Assembly (NCBI GenBank): GCA_030147225.1
Contig: JASLAI010000113.1
Span: 1 to 6,377 of the forward strand
Origin: Planococcus sp. (in: firmicutes)
Lineage (GTDB): Bacteria > Bacillota > Bacilli > Bacillales_A > Planococcaceae
Length of the DNA: 6,377 bases
Direction: 5' to 3'
Both the position numbers and the translations under genes were made by a program. This document shows positions 1 through 6,123 of the stretch, piece after piece; within the stretch, counting starts at the first letter, position 1, and the number at the start of each line of letters is the position of its first letter. A model generated the notes under the pieces. That model made no database searches and was not told the DNA's origin. It worked only from the letters and a program-made list of their open reading frames with translations.

Positions 1-2262
1 GGTCTTTTCAGCATTCCCTGCACTATTGGTCAATAAACCAGTATAGAAATAGACCGGATAATGAGTTTTCATATAGCTCAATTGATAGGAGATGATGCTG
101 TAAGCGGAGGCATGGCTTTTCGGAAAACCGTAGTCTGCAAAACGGACAATCAAATCGTAAACTTCCGCCGCTTCTGCTTTAGTGAATCCTTTAGCTTTTG
201 CACCTCTGGTGAAATGTTCGCGTTCTTCATCTAAAATTTCGCGTTTCTTTTTGCTGACTGCACGCCGCAATAAATCGGCTTCGCCAAGTGAAAATCCAGC
301 CATTGCCGATGCAATTTGCATAATCTGTTCCTGATAAACGATGACGCCGTAAGTTTCGCTAAGTATCGGCTCCAGAATCGGATGAACATATTTCACAGCT
401 TCTTGCTTGTGTTTCCGCCGCGCATACAAAGGAATAAACTCCATAGGACCCGGCCGGAACAAGGCATTGACCGCAACAATGTCGCCAAAGGCTGTCGGTT
501 TGATTTGTTGAAGGGCGCGGCGCATGCCGTCGGACTCCAATTGGAAGACCCCTGTTGTGTCACCTGAAGCTAATAATTTATAGGTTTCAGCATCCACAAG
601 TGGAATGCTGCGGTAATCGATCCGCTTTTTGGTATCCCAGTAAATCAGGTTGCGAATCTGCTCAAGAATGGTTAAATTGCGCAATCCCAGAAAATCCATC
701 TTCAATAAGCCGATTGCTTCCAACTCCTGCATGGGCCATTGCGTCAAGTAAATGCCTTCACTGCCTTTTTCAATCGGTACATGGTCCACCAATGGCGACG
801 GACTTAAAATCACTCCTGCAGCATGAGTCGAAGCATGCCTTGGCAAGCCTTCCAGTTTCAAAGCTGTCTTGAACCAGGTTTTCCGTTCTTCACGTTCTAC
901 AATCCAGTCATTTAATGCTGGAGACTCTTTTAAAGCAGACCGCAATGTTGTCCCTATTCGATTCGGAATCATCTTTGAAATTGCTTCAAGTTCTTCGGCT
1001 TCAAAACCGAAGACACGTGCAGTATCCCGGGCGACGGCCTTAGCGGATAAGGTGCCGAATGTAATGATTTGAGCTGTCCGCACAGCGCCATATTTTTTTG
1101 CCACATAATCCACCACTTCATGGCGTCTATGATCGGCAAAATCTATATCGATATCAGGCAGTGTTACCCGCTCAGGATTCAAGAAACGTTCAAACAGCAG
1201 CCCGTGTTCAATAGGATCGACATCGGTAATCTTCAGCGAATAGGCAACCAGCGAACTGGCCGAAGAGCCGCGTCCTGGACCTGTCAAAATATCCTGGTCT
1301 TTGGCGTATTTCATAAAATCTGCAACAATCAGGAAGTAATCAATAAAGCCCATCGTCCCAATAACGGAAAGTTCATAATCCAGCCGTTCTTGATAGGTTT
1401 GTGTAAAACCCGGAACCCGCTCTGTCAGCCCTGTTTTACATAATTTCGCGATAAATTCCGCTTTATCGATCTTTTCATCCATTGGGAATACTGGGAGCAG
1501 CTGACGGTTCATAGGAATTGTCACCTGACAGCTTTTGAGCATCTCAGCTGTTTGCTGAACCCATTCAGGATGATCTGGAAACCAAGACTCGAATTCCTGC
1601 TTGCCGGGAACATAAGCATTCGTATGCTCAGGCTTCGGTCTTTCTGGATCATTCATCTTCAGTCCCTGGCCGATGGCAGATGCGACTTCGTAGGCAAAAG
1701 CATCCTGTTGGAAAAGATAACGGCATTCTTGAGAAGCGATGATTGGCAGCTCCAACCTTTTGCAAATCTCCATAAATGCTGATTCACGCTCGGATTTTAT
1801 TCCACCGGGGCGTTCCAGGCTGCCGTATACAGCCGCACCAAACAAATCTTTTATGTAGTGCACCACTTGACTGCGGTCTGTCAGCAGCCATTCGGCTTTG
1901 TTCGGAATGACACAAATCAAACCCTCTTGATATGCCTTCAGCCATTGTTCCGGTATTGCCTCTTTATCCCGTGTTGACAACGCACTGGAGATTTTCAGCA
2001 GATTGCCGTAGCCTTTATTGGTTTGGGCGTACAATACAACCGGATAATGCTGTTCTTCGTATTCGATAAAAGCCGAAAGGCCGACTACCCCATGGATGCC
2101 GGCACGGCGGCACGCTTCCCAAAACGGAAGGATGCCGTATAGTTTTGTGTTGACGATTGCGGCTGAAACGGCTCCCTGTTCCTTTAAATACGGGAAAAGT
2201 TGGTCAAGGCGCACCGTGCTTTTCAGCAAATCAGCCGATGTGCTTATATGCGGATAAACCAT
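1..2262 (-). CDS. dnaE: DNA polymerase III subunit alpha, DnaE type (3' part cut off by window edge)
   Basis: Catalytic alpha subunit of a DnaE-type replicative polymerase; in Firmicutes, DnaE works beside PolC and extends RNA primers at the fork. The frame stays open from ATG at 2262 to the window edge, giving 754 codons of a protein usually about 1,100 residues long, so the end of the fingers and the C-terminal clamp-binding and OB regions are missing. Visible landmarks: PHP-like region about 1-270; palm loop GPGRGSSA at 328-335; PDIDIDF at 369-375, which carries two catalytic aspartates; KMDFLGL with the third aspartate at D523; FQLES at 573-577; and an FPKSHA block near 715. The PHP metal-ligand motifs are lost (YPHIS at 3-7 and IVNTKLYG at 36-43), so PHP nuclease activity is unlikely. 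The start is supported by AAGGGAG (2273-2279) and by the family's usual N-terminus. It lies 18 bases after nrnA on the same strand, so co-transcription is likely. The family call is sure; everything beyond the edge is unseen. Confidence 0.96.
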   Translation of the reverse strand, partial: MVYPHISTSADLLKSTVRLDQLFPYLKEQGAVSAAIVNTKLYGILPFWEACRRAGIHGVVGLSAFIEYEEQHYPVVLYAQTNKGYGNLLKISSALSTRDKEAIPEQWLKAYQEGLICVIPNKAEWLLTDRSQVVHYIKDLFGAAVYGSLERPGGIKSERESAFMEICKRLELPIIASQECRYLFQQDAFAYEVASAIGQGLKMNDPERPKPEHTNAYVPGKQEFESWFPDHPEWVQQTAEMLKSCQVTIPMNRQLLPVFPMDEKIDKAEFIAKLCKTGLTERVPGFTQTYQERLDYELSVIGTMGFIDYFLIVADFMKYAKDQDILTGPGRGSSASSLVAYSLKITDVDPIEHGLLFERFLNPERVTLPDIDIDFADHRRHEVVDYVAKKYGAVRTAQIITFGTLSAKAVARDTARVFGFEAEELEAISKMIPNRIGTTLRSALKESPALNDWIVEREERKTWFKTALKLEGLPRHASTHAAGVILSPSPLVDHVPIEKGSEGIYLTQWPMQELEAIGLLKMDFLGLRNLTILEQIRNLIYWDTKKRIDYRSIPLVDAETYKLLASGDTTGVFQLESDGMRRALQQIKPTAFGDIVAVNALFRPGPMEFIPLYARRKHKQEAVKYVHPILEPILSETYGVIVYQEQIMQIASAMAGFSLGEADLLRRAVSKKKREILDEEREHFTRGAKAKGFTKAEAAEVYDLIVRFADYGFPKSHASAYSIISYQLSYMKTHYPVYFYTGLLTNSAGNAEKT

Positions 2263-2280
2263 TGACAACTCACTCCCTTC

Positions 2281-3225
2281 TTAGTTTGCGGCTGCACAAA
2301 TTTCTGCGAGACGTGCGATTACCTGATCAGCTTCCTGCCAAGAATACGCCGTTGCCCCGGACGCCATTGGGTGTCCACCACCGCCAAATTCTTTCGCTAA
2401 TGTATTGATGATCGGTCCTTTCGATCGCAGACGCACGCGGATTTCAGCATCCTCTTCAATGAGGATGACCCAGGCTTTCATGCCTTTGACATTTCCAAGT
2501 GAACCGACCAGCAAAGAAGTGTCAGTTGCTGTAACATCAAATTTTTTCAAAATATCCTTTGTGATTTTCACATGGGCTGCCCCATTTTCGTCCATTTTGA
2601 AATTCTGATAAATATAGCCTTGCAGATGCAATAGCTTGCGATCCATTTCGTACATGCCATTATGCAAGGCATTGCGGTCGAAATCATATTTAATCAGCTC
2701 GCCTGCAATCTCAAACGTCTTTTGAGTCGTGCTCGGGAATAAAAAGCGTCCGGTATCTCCGATAATTCCGGCATATAACAGACGGGCTGCTTTTGCTGAT
2801 AAGGTCCAGTTTTCGTGTTCACTTCCATATGTATAAAGCTCGTAAACCAGCTCCGAAGCTGAACTTGCAGTTGTATCGACGGATACAATATCACCATAGG
2901 CATCGTCGTTAGGATGATGATCAATTTTGATAAGCTTTGCGCCCGTTTTATAGCGTTGGTCGTCAACACGTTCAGTGTTAGCTGTATCGGTCACTATGAC
3001 CAATGCTCCCTCAAAATCCCGATCTTCTACTGCATTTGGAAAATCCAGAAAGTCCATCGTGTAATCATGTGTACCAGCGGCTAAAATACGCTTTTCAGGA
3101 TAATTCTGTTCCAAAATATATTTCAAGCCGAGCTGAGAACCATAAGCATCTGGATCTGGCCGGACATGGCGGTGGATGATAATGGTGCTGTACTGCTTAA
3201 TTGTGTCGATGATTTGACTGTTCAT
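2281..3225 (-). CDS. nrnA: Bifunctional oligoribonuclease / pAp phosphatase NrnA (DHH family)
   Basis: Cytoplasmic Mn-dependent phosphoesterase that degrades RNA of 2-5 nucleotides (including pGpG- and pApA-type dinucleotides) and dephosphorylates 3'-phosphoadenosine-5'-phosphate, standing in for Orn and CysQ in Firmicutes. The 314-residue product matches the usual NrnA length (about 313). The DHH domain shows all motifs: HRHVRPDPD at 18-26 (H20, D24, D26), TDTA with D80, DHH at 102-104, and IIGDTGRF with D157. The C-terminal DHHA1 domain carries GGGGHPMASGA from 281, the substrate-binding loop. I chose ATG at 3225 because GGAGG sits 9 bases upstream (3235-3239) and the family begins just before such a helix. 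The in-frame ATG at 3273 would add 16 unconserved-looking residues and has no good site. Gene order nrnA-dnaE is common in Bacillales. No convincing sigma-A promoter was found in the short space upstream. Confidence 0.96.
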   Translation of the reverse strand: MNSQIIDTIKQYSTIIIHRHVRPDPDAYGSQLGLKYILEQNYPEKRILAAGTHDYTMDFLDFPNAVEDRDFEGALVIVTDTANTERVDDQRYKTGAKLIKIDHHPNDDAYGDIVSVDTTASSASELVYELYTYGSEHENWTLSAKAARLLYAGIIGDTGRFLFPSTTQKTFEIAGELIKYDFDRNALHNGMYEMDRKLLHLQGYIYQNFKMDENGAAHVKITKDILKKFDVTATDTSLLVGSLGNVKGMKAWVILIEEDAEIRVRLRSKGPIINTLAKEFGGGGHPMASGATAYSWQEADQVIARLAEICAAAN

Positions 3226-3234
3226 TTCTGAGTT

Positions 3235-3239
3235 CCTCC
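3235..3239 (-). promoter_or_regulatory. Ribosome binding site that sets the nrnA start
   Basis: GGAGG on the minus strand, 9 bases before ATG at 3225. It lies inside the longer open frame that begins at 3273, so it argues that the upstream ATG is not used. Confidence 0.8.
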
Positions 3240-3256
3240 ATTTATAAGGAAATCCA

Positions 3257-3286
3257 TTCGCAATTTTGCTCAAATCTCAGTACAAT
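3257..3286 (+). promoter_or_regulatory. Candidate sigma-A promoter of ytpI
   Basis: TACAAT at 3281-3286 is a good -10 hexamer (5 of 6). TTCGCA at 3257-3262, 18 bases upstream, is a weak -35 (4 of 6). Transcription would begin near 3293 and give a leader of about 25 bases that includes the AGGAGGT site. An imperfect dyad overlaps the -10 (see findings). Confidence 0.45.
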
Positions 3287-3306
3287 GAAATTGAGTTTTG
3301 GAATTC

Positions 3307-3313
3307 AGGAGGT
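3307..3313 (+). promoter_or_regulatory. Ribosome binding site that sets the ytpI start
   Basis: AGGAGGT lies 4 bases before ATG at 3318 and is a near-perfect anti-16S match with short spacing. It falls inside the frame opened by the earlier ATG at 3285, which itself overlaps the -10 hexamer. The start at 3318 is therefore preferred. Confidence 0.8.
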
Positions 3314-3317
3314 CCCT

Positions 3318-3623
3318 ATGTTCATATTCGTATTTTTAATCATTGTATCATTTGTCATTTATTTTTATAACAAAACAAAGCAATTCCGTACACGCAGCGT
3401 TTTGCCTATCAGAAAAAAATGGTATGCTGCACGTGCATCCATGGCTTTGGGTAGTTTCGTTACCTTTTTTGGCATCAATCAGCTGTTCGTTTACCAGTCT
3501 ACTGTTACTTACATCATTTCAGCCATTTTCATTGTACTTGGTGCAGCGCTTATTTATTACAACTACAAAGCTTCACGGCATTATCACACATTCCTTGAGG
3601 AAGAAGCAGATTTAAATCCTTAA
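3318..3623 (+). CDS. ytpI: YtpI family small integral membrane protein, function unknown
   Basis: A 101-residue protein, close to the length of YtpI of B. subtilis (about 100), recognised by sequence character and by position opposite nrnA. Three hydrophobic helices are visible: about 2-17, 40-59 and 62-81. The loop after helix 1 is strongly basic (KTKQFRTR at 19-26 and RKK at 32-34), and the short loop between helices 2 and 3 has no charge. By the positive-inside rule the N-terminus faces out, and the basic loop and the tail (82-101, ending in an acidic EEEAD patch) face the cytoplasm. There is no catalytic motif, signal peptide cleavage site or known binding motif. It stands as a single-gene unit: its own candidate promoter on the left, a strong hairpin terminator 18 bases after the stop, and ytoI converging from the right. 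The family has no established function that I know of, and none should be assumed from its neighbours. Confidence 0.88.
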   Translation: MFIFVFLIIVSFVIYFYNKTKQFRTRSVLPIRKKWYAARASMALGSFVTFFGINQLFVYQSTVTYIISAIFIVLGAALIYYNYKASRHYHTFLEEEADLNP

Positions 3624-3641
3624 AGGACATTGCATGTACAG

Positions 3642-3684
3642 GCGGCAGATACTCTCGATAACCGAGAGTACCTGCCGCTTTTTT
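3642..3684 (+). terminator. Intrinsic terminator of ytpI between convergent genes
   Basis: Arm 3642-3657 pairs with 3663-3678: seven pairs GCGGCAG/CTGCCGC, one A-C mismatch, then eight pairs TACTCTCG/CGAGAGTA, around a five-base loop (3658-3662). Six T follow at 3679-3684. On the minus strand the same stem has no T-run after it, so it is a canonical terminator only for ytpI, though it may also slow or end ytoI transcripts. Confidence 0.92.
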
Positions 3685-3705
3685 ATGCCGAATATCACTT
3701 TTGCT

Positions 3706-5013
3706 TTAACGGTCTAATAGTTGGAAAGTCAGCATTGCCTTGCCGACAATTTCATTTTCGAGAGAAACTTCAACTTCAACTTTGGCTGATTTTCGGCTGA
3801 TATCCAAAATAGTGGGTCTGACTAATACGAGGGCATCCAACTGAACCGGTTTCAGAAAATAGATTGTTAAATTTTCCAGTACACTGTCTTTCCGGTTCTT
3901 CGTCTTCAATGCTGCTCCAGCTGCTTCAGTCAGAATCATTGTATATGCCCCATGAGAAATTGATCCATAAGCATTTGTCATTTGAGGAGTGACACGGAAC
4001 TCCAAGATCAATTTGTCGCTTGTTTGCTGAAGAAGCTGACTCTTGATGATATCATCGATTGTTTCGCCTTGCTGCGGTTGCCTTTGGGCAGTTTGTATTG
4101 CTTTTAACACATCCTGCCTGCTGATAACGCCCTTCAATTTGCCATGGTCGTCTGCAACTGGCAGCAAATCGATACCTTCCCAAATCATTCGGTGACCCGC
4201 AGCTGCTACACTCGTTTGCATCGAAACTGTAATCGGATCTTTGGTCATCACTTTTTCCACTAATTCCGTAGGCGAATGGCCGATGACATCCCGTGATGTG
4301 ATGATGCCCACCAGTCTATTTGAGTGGTCAACTACTGGAAACCCACCATGTGTCGTTTCTTCATTCAATTCGTGATAACGGCTGAGCGGCTCTTTTAGAT
4401 TTAAATGCGCCGTTACCTCCAACGGAATTAAAATATCTTCAATCAGCAAAATCTCTTTTTTGATCAACTGATCGTATATTGCCCGATTGATCATTGTTGC
4501 GACCGTAAAAGTATCGTAACTGGTCGAAATCACCGGAAGTTCGAATTCATCAGCTAGTTTTTTCACTTGATCAGATGCTTCAAAACCGCCTGTCACCAGC
4601 ACTGCAGCTCCTGCACGAAGTGCATATTCATGTGCTTTATAGCGGTTTCCAACAATCAATAAATTCCCCGCTTCCGTATACCGCATCATGTCTTCCAACT
4701 GCATGGCTCCGATGACGAATTTGTTCAGAGATTTATGCAATCCAGCTCTGCCCCCCAAAACTTGACCATCAACAATATTGACGATTTCTGCATAGGTAAG
4801 ACGCTCAATATTTTCTTTTTTCTTGCGTTCAATACGGATGGTTCCAACACGTTCAATTGTAGAAACCAAGCGTTTGGTTTCCGCTTCTTTAATCGCCCGG
4901 TAAGCGGTGCCTTCACTCACCTGAAGGTCCTTCGCAATGCGCCTTACAGAGATTTTCTCTCCTACGGATAAAGTCTCAATATAATCCAATATCTGTTCAT
5001 GTTTAGTCACCAT
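3706..5013 (-). CDS. ytoI: YtoI-like protein: HTH + DRTGG + tandem CBS + hotdog domain
   Basis: A 435-residue cytoplasmic protein of unknown function with four recognisable parts. Residues about 17-50 form a winged-helix-like HTH (SVRRIAKDLQVSEGTAYRAI at 22-41). About 75-180 is a DRTGG domain (VLVTGGF at 138-144). About 190-245 and 254-308 are two CBS domains (FPVVD and GIITSRDV in the first, LPVAD and GVISRQDV in the second), which usually pair to bind adenine nucleotides. About 335-435 is a hotdog/thioesterase-like domain with N347, HG at 354-355 and E363 where active-site residues lie in related enzymes. The likely reading is a ligand-sensing DNA-binding regulator or a regulated acyl-CoA binder; no target or substrate is known. 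ATG at 5013 fits the family N-terminus (M-x-TKHEQIL) but has only GGGTGA 4 bases before it. ATG at 5025, adding MGEI, has AGGAAAG at 8 bases and is a real alternative. The still longer frame to 5148 runs through the promoter and is unlikely. Confidence 0.9.
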   Translation of the reverse strand: MVTKHEQILDYIETLSVGEKISVRRIAKDLQVSEGTAYRAIKEAETKRLVSTIERVGTIRIERKKKENIERLTYAEIVNIVDGQVLGGRAGLHKSLNKFVIGAMQLEDMMRYTEAGNLLIVGNRYKAHEYALRAGAAVLVTGGFEASDQVKKLADEFELPVISTSYDTFTVATMINRAIYDQLIKKEILLIEDILIPLEVTAHLNLKEPLSRYHELNEETTHGGFPVVDHSNRLVGIITSRDVIGHSPTELVEKVMTKDPITVSMQTSVAAAGHRMIWEGIDLLPVADDHGKLKGVISRQDVLKAIQTAQRQPQQGETIDDIIKSQLLQQTSDKLILEFRVTPQMTNAYGSISHGAYTMILTEAAGAALKTKNRKDSVLENLTIYFLKPVQLDALVLVRPTILDISRKSAKVEVEVSLENEIVGKAMLTFQLLDR

Positions 5014-5033
5014 GATTTCACCCATTCTTTCTA

Positions 5034-5040
5034 CTTTCCT
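5034..5040 (-). promoter_or_regulatory. Possible ribosome binding site for the alternative ytoI start at 5025
   Basis: AGGAAAG on the minus strand lies 8 bases before ATG at 5025. For the family-like start at 5013 the only candidate is GGGTGA (5018-5023) at 4 bases. Neither is strong, so the two starts, four codons apart, cannot be separated by sequence alone. Confidence 0.4.
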
Positions 5041-5049
5041 GTATCTTCT

Positions 5050-5077
5050 AGTGTAGCATAATTGCAAGAAATGTGGA
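5050..5077 (-). promoter_or_regulatory. Candidate extended -10 promoter of ytoI
   Basis: On the minus strand TACACT (5055-5050) is preceded by TGC, giving an extended -10. TCCACA (5077-5072) at a 16-base spacing is a 4-of-6 match to the -35. Initiation near 5043 would leave a short leader before the ytoI start. The core TATGCTACAC recurs exactly upstream of the peptidase gene at 6095-6104. Confidence 0.45.
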
Positions 5078-5079
5078 GG

Positions 5080-5297
5080 TGGCCGTTCAGTTCCGGCAGG
5101 CAAGAGATGTGTCAAGGGTAGTTGACCCATCTCTTTGCGACGAAGCACGCAGTGATACAGGAGCAGGAGGTTTTAGGCGAGTCAGCTAAGTGGCATTCTT
5201 TGCGAACAACTGGTCTGCCTTTCGTCCCGAAGAGCAATCTGTCGCAACTGGATATTCAGAAATTCCACACCAGGTTAAGGCATCGTTCCTTCATACG
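5080..5297. other. Unassigned intergenic segment between ytoI promoter and ytkL terminator
   Basis: About 218 bases with no gene I can support on either strand and no riboswitch, T-box or known small RNA that I recognise. It contains a 13-bp hairpin (5102-5135), a 9-base direct repeat TCTTTGCGA (5132-5140 and 5197-5205), a repeated CAACTGG (5207-5213 and 5245-5251), a small TTCG/CGAA hairpin near 5221-5231, and a possible longer pairing of 5208-5214 with 5269-5276. A plus-strand frame from TTG at 5122 stays open but has no ribosome binding site and runs into the ytkL terminator. It could be an untranslated RNA, a decayed gene or plain spacer. Confidence 0.5.
5102..5135. repeat. Inverted repeat / hairpin upstream of ytoI
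   Basis: AAGAGATG (5102-5109) pairs perfectly with CATCTCTT (5128-5135). After one T-C mismatch, GTCAA (5111-5115) pairs with TTGAC (5122-5126) around the six-base loop GGGTAG. There is no T-run on either side (three T on plus, none on minus), so it does not look like an intrinsic terminator. It lies about 25 bases upstream of the candidate -35 of ytoI and could be a regulator site or an RNA stem. Confidence 0.7.
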
Positions 5298-5330
5298 AAA
5301 ACCCCCTAACAGCCAAACTGTTAGGGGGTT
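5298..5330 (-). terminator. Intrinsic terminator of ytkL
   Basis: A perfect 13-bp stem, AACCCCCTAACAG (5300-5312) with CTGTTAGGGGGTT (5318-5330), around a five-base loop. It starts seven bases past the ytkL stop. On the minus strand the stem runs into TTTT (5301-5298), a short U-tract helped by the very GC-rich lower stem. Confidence 0.9.
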
Positions 5331-5337
5331 GTTCTTA

Positions 5338-6018
5338 TTACAATTCGATGCTGCCGCCCGGTTCGAGGATATTCACCTCAGTATTTTTAACCAGTGATTT
5401 AAAATGTTCAGGATCCTGCTTGATTGGCGGGAAGGTATTGTAATGAATCGGCACCACGACTTTTGGTTTCAGCAATTCGACCGCATAAGCTGCGTCTTCC
5501 GGTCCCATTGTGAAAAAATCACCAATCGGCACAAATGCCACATCGATTTTATTGCGGTTACCCAGCATCTCCATATCTCCAAACACTTCCGTATCTCCCG
5601 CATGATATATCGTTTTGCCTTCTGCTTTAAAAAGAATTCCGGCTGGCATTCCGCCGTAAATCACTTCGCCTTCCTCTGTTGTATAAGAAGAACTATGGAA
5701 AGCTTTTGTGAACTTCACTACGCCAAAATCGAATTCCTGCGAGCCGCCCAAGTTCATGCCAACCGCATTCACCCCTTGGCTTCCTAAATAGTTAGCGAGT
5801 TCGACCGAAGCCACTACCTGTGCGTTATTATTTTTCGCCAGTTCAACAGTATCTCCCACATGATCATTATGAGCATGCGTTAATAGAATGGCATCGGGTT
5901 TTTCATCGGCAACCGTTAAATCGGTCAGTTCATTGCCATTGATGAATGGATCGATCAGAATAGTGTGCTCGCCTGTTTTGATTTTTACGATTGAATGGCC
6001 GTGATATGAGATGTGCAT
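5338..6018 (-). CDS. ytkL: UPF0173 metal-dependent hydrolase (metallo-beta-lactamase fold)
   Basis: A 226-residue cytoplasmic protein, full length for the UPF0173 family. It keeps the metal-binding set of the metallo-beta-lactamase fold: HAHNDH at 48-53 (H48, H50, D52, H53), H108 in KAFHSSS, D142 in HAGDT, and H192 in [13 protein letters not shown] at 21-25 is the usual early strand and turn. A two-metal hydrolase is therefore expected; the substrate is not established for the family, and there is no sign of beta-lactam, glyoxalase or RNase specificity. ATG at 6018 is well placed, with GGAGGGG (6023-6029) just upstream and the family-typical beginning MHISYHGHS. It is a single-gene unit: a terminator follows at once, and the divergent peptidase gene begins 105 bases away. 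A possible minus-strand promoter in that gap (TTAACA then TAAAAA at 15 bases) is too weak to call. Confidence 0.94.
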   Translation of the reverse strand: MHISYHGHSIVKIKTGEHTILIDPFINGNELTDLTVADEKPDAILLTHAHNDHVGDTVELAKNNNAQVVASVELANYLGSQGVNAVGMNLGGSQEFDFGVVKFTKAFHSSSYTTEEGEVIYGGMPAGILFKAEGKTIYHAGDTEVFGDMEMLGNRNKIDVAFVPIGDFFTMGPEDAAYAVELLKPKVVVPIHYNTFPPIKQDPEHFKSLVKNTEVNILEPGGSIEL

Positions 6019-6055
6019 AAAACCCCTCCAATTGATTTTTAAAAGTTAGGTACTG

Positions 6056-6105
6056 TTGTTAACTCGCATAGCTGTTTTATACCCTGATATTTGATATGCT
6101 ACACA
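6056..6105 (+). promoter_or_regulatory. Promoter region of the peptidase gene (two candidates)
   Basis: Candidate one is TTGTTA (6056-6061), 16 bases, then TATACC (6078-6083), four of six at each box. Candidate two is an extended -10, TGC followed by TACACA (6100-6105), with no clear -35; it shares the 10-mer TATGCTACAC (6095-6104) with the ytoI promoter. Only about 18 bases separate the second from the start codon, which would put initiation at or within the ribosome binding site, so the first may be more workable. Confidence 0.35.
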
Positions 6106-6123
6106 TGTAGAGGAGGAATACAT

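Noticed and set aside
316..2408. Several plus-strand open frames of 67-124 codons opposite dnaE and the end of nrnA
   Set aside because: They lie antisense to a clearly conserved polymerase frame, have no ribosome binding sites worth naming and show low-complexity, family-less translations.
2694..2969. Minus-strand 91-codon frame inside nrnA
   Set aside because: It is a shifted frame within the intact DHH domain of nrnA and has no motif of its own.
3343..3615. Plus-strand 90-codon frame overlapping ytpI
   Set aside because: It is a shifted frame of ytpI without a ribosome binding site; ytpI has both the site and the family match.
5014..5148. N-terminal extension of ytoI by 45 residues to ATG at 5148
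   Set aside because: The extension passes through the candidate promoter, reads as unstructured proline- and arginine-rich sequence, and is absent from the family N-terminus as I know it.
5122..5397. Plus-strand frame from TTG at 5122, a possible small gene in the 5.1-5.3 kb gap
   Set aside because: There is no ribosome binding site, the rare start lies inside a hairpin, and the frame runs through the ytkL terminator into the antisense of ytkL. The first 60 codons could be a gene remnant, but I see no family signature.
5404..5787. Plus-strand 127-codon frame opposite ytkL
   Set aside because: It is antisense to an intact metallo-hydrolase with all metal ligands and has no ribosome binding site or motif.
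6056..6063. TTGTTAAC resembling half of a BirA operator
   Set aside because: No second half-site with the right spacing is present, and none of the neighbouring genes concerns biotin.
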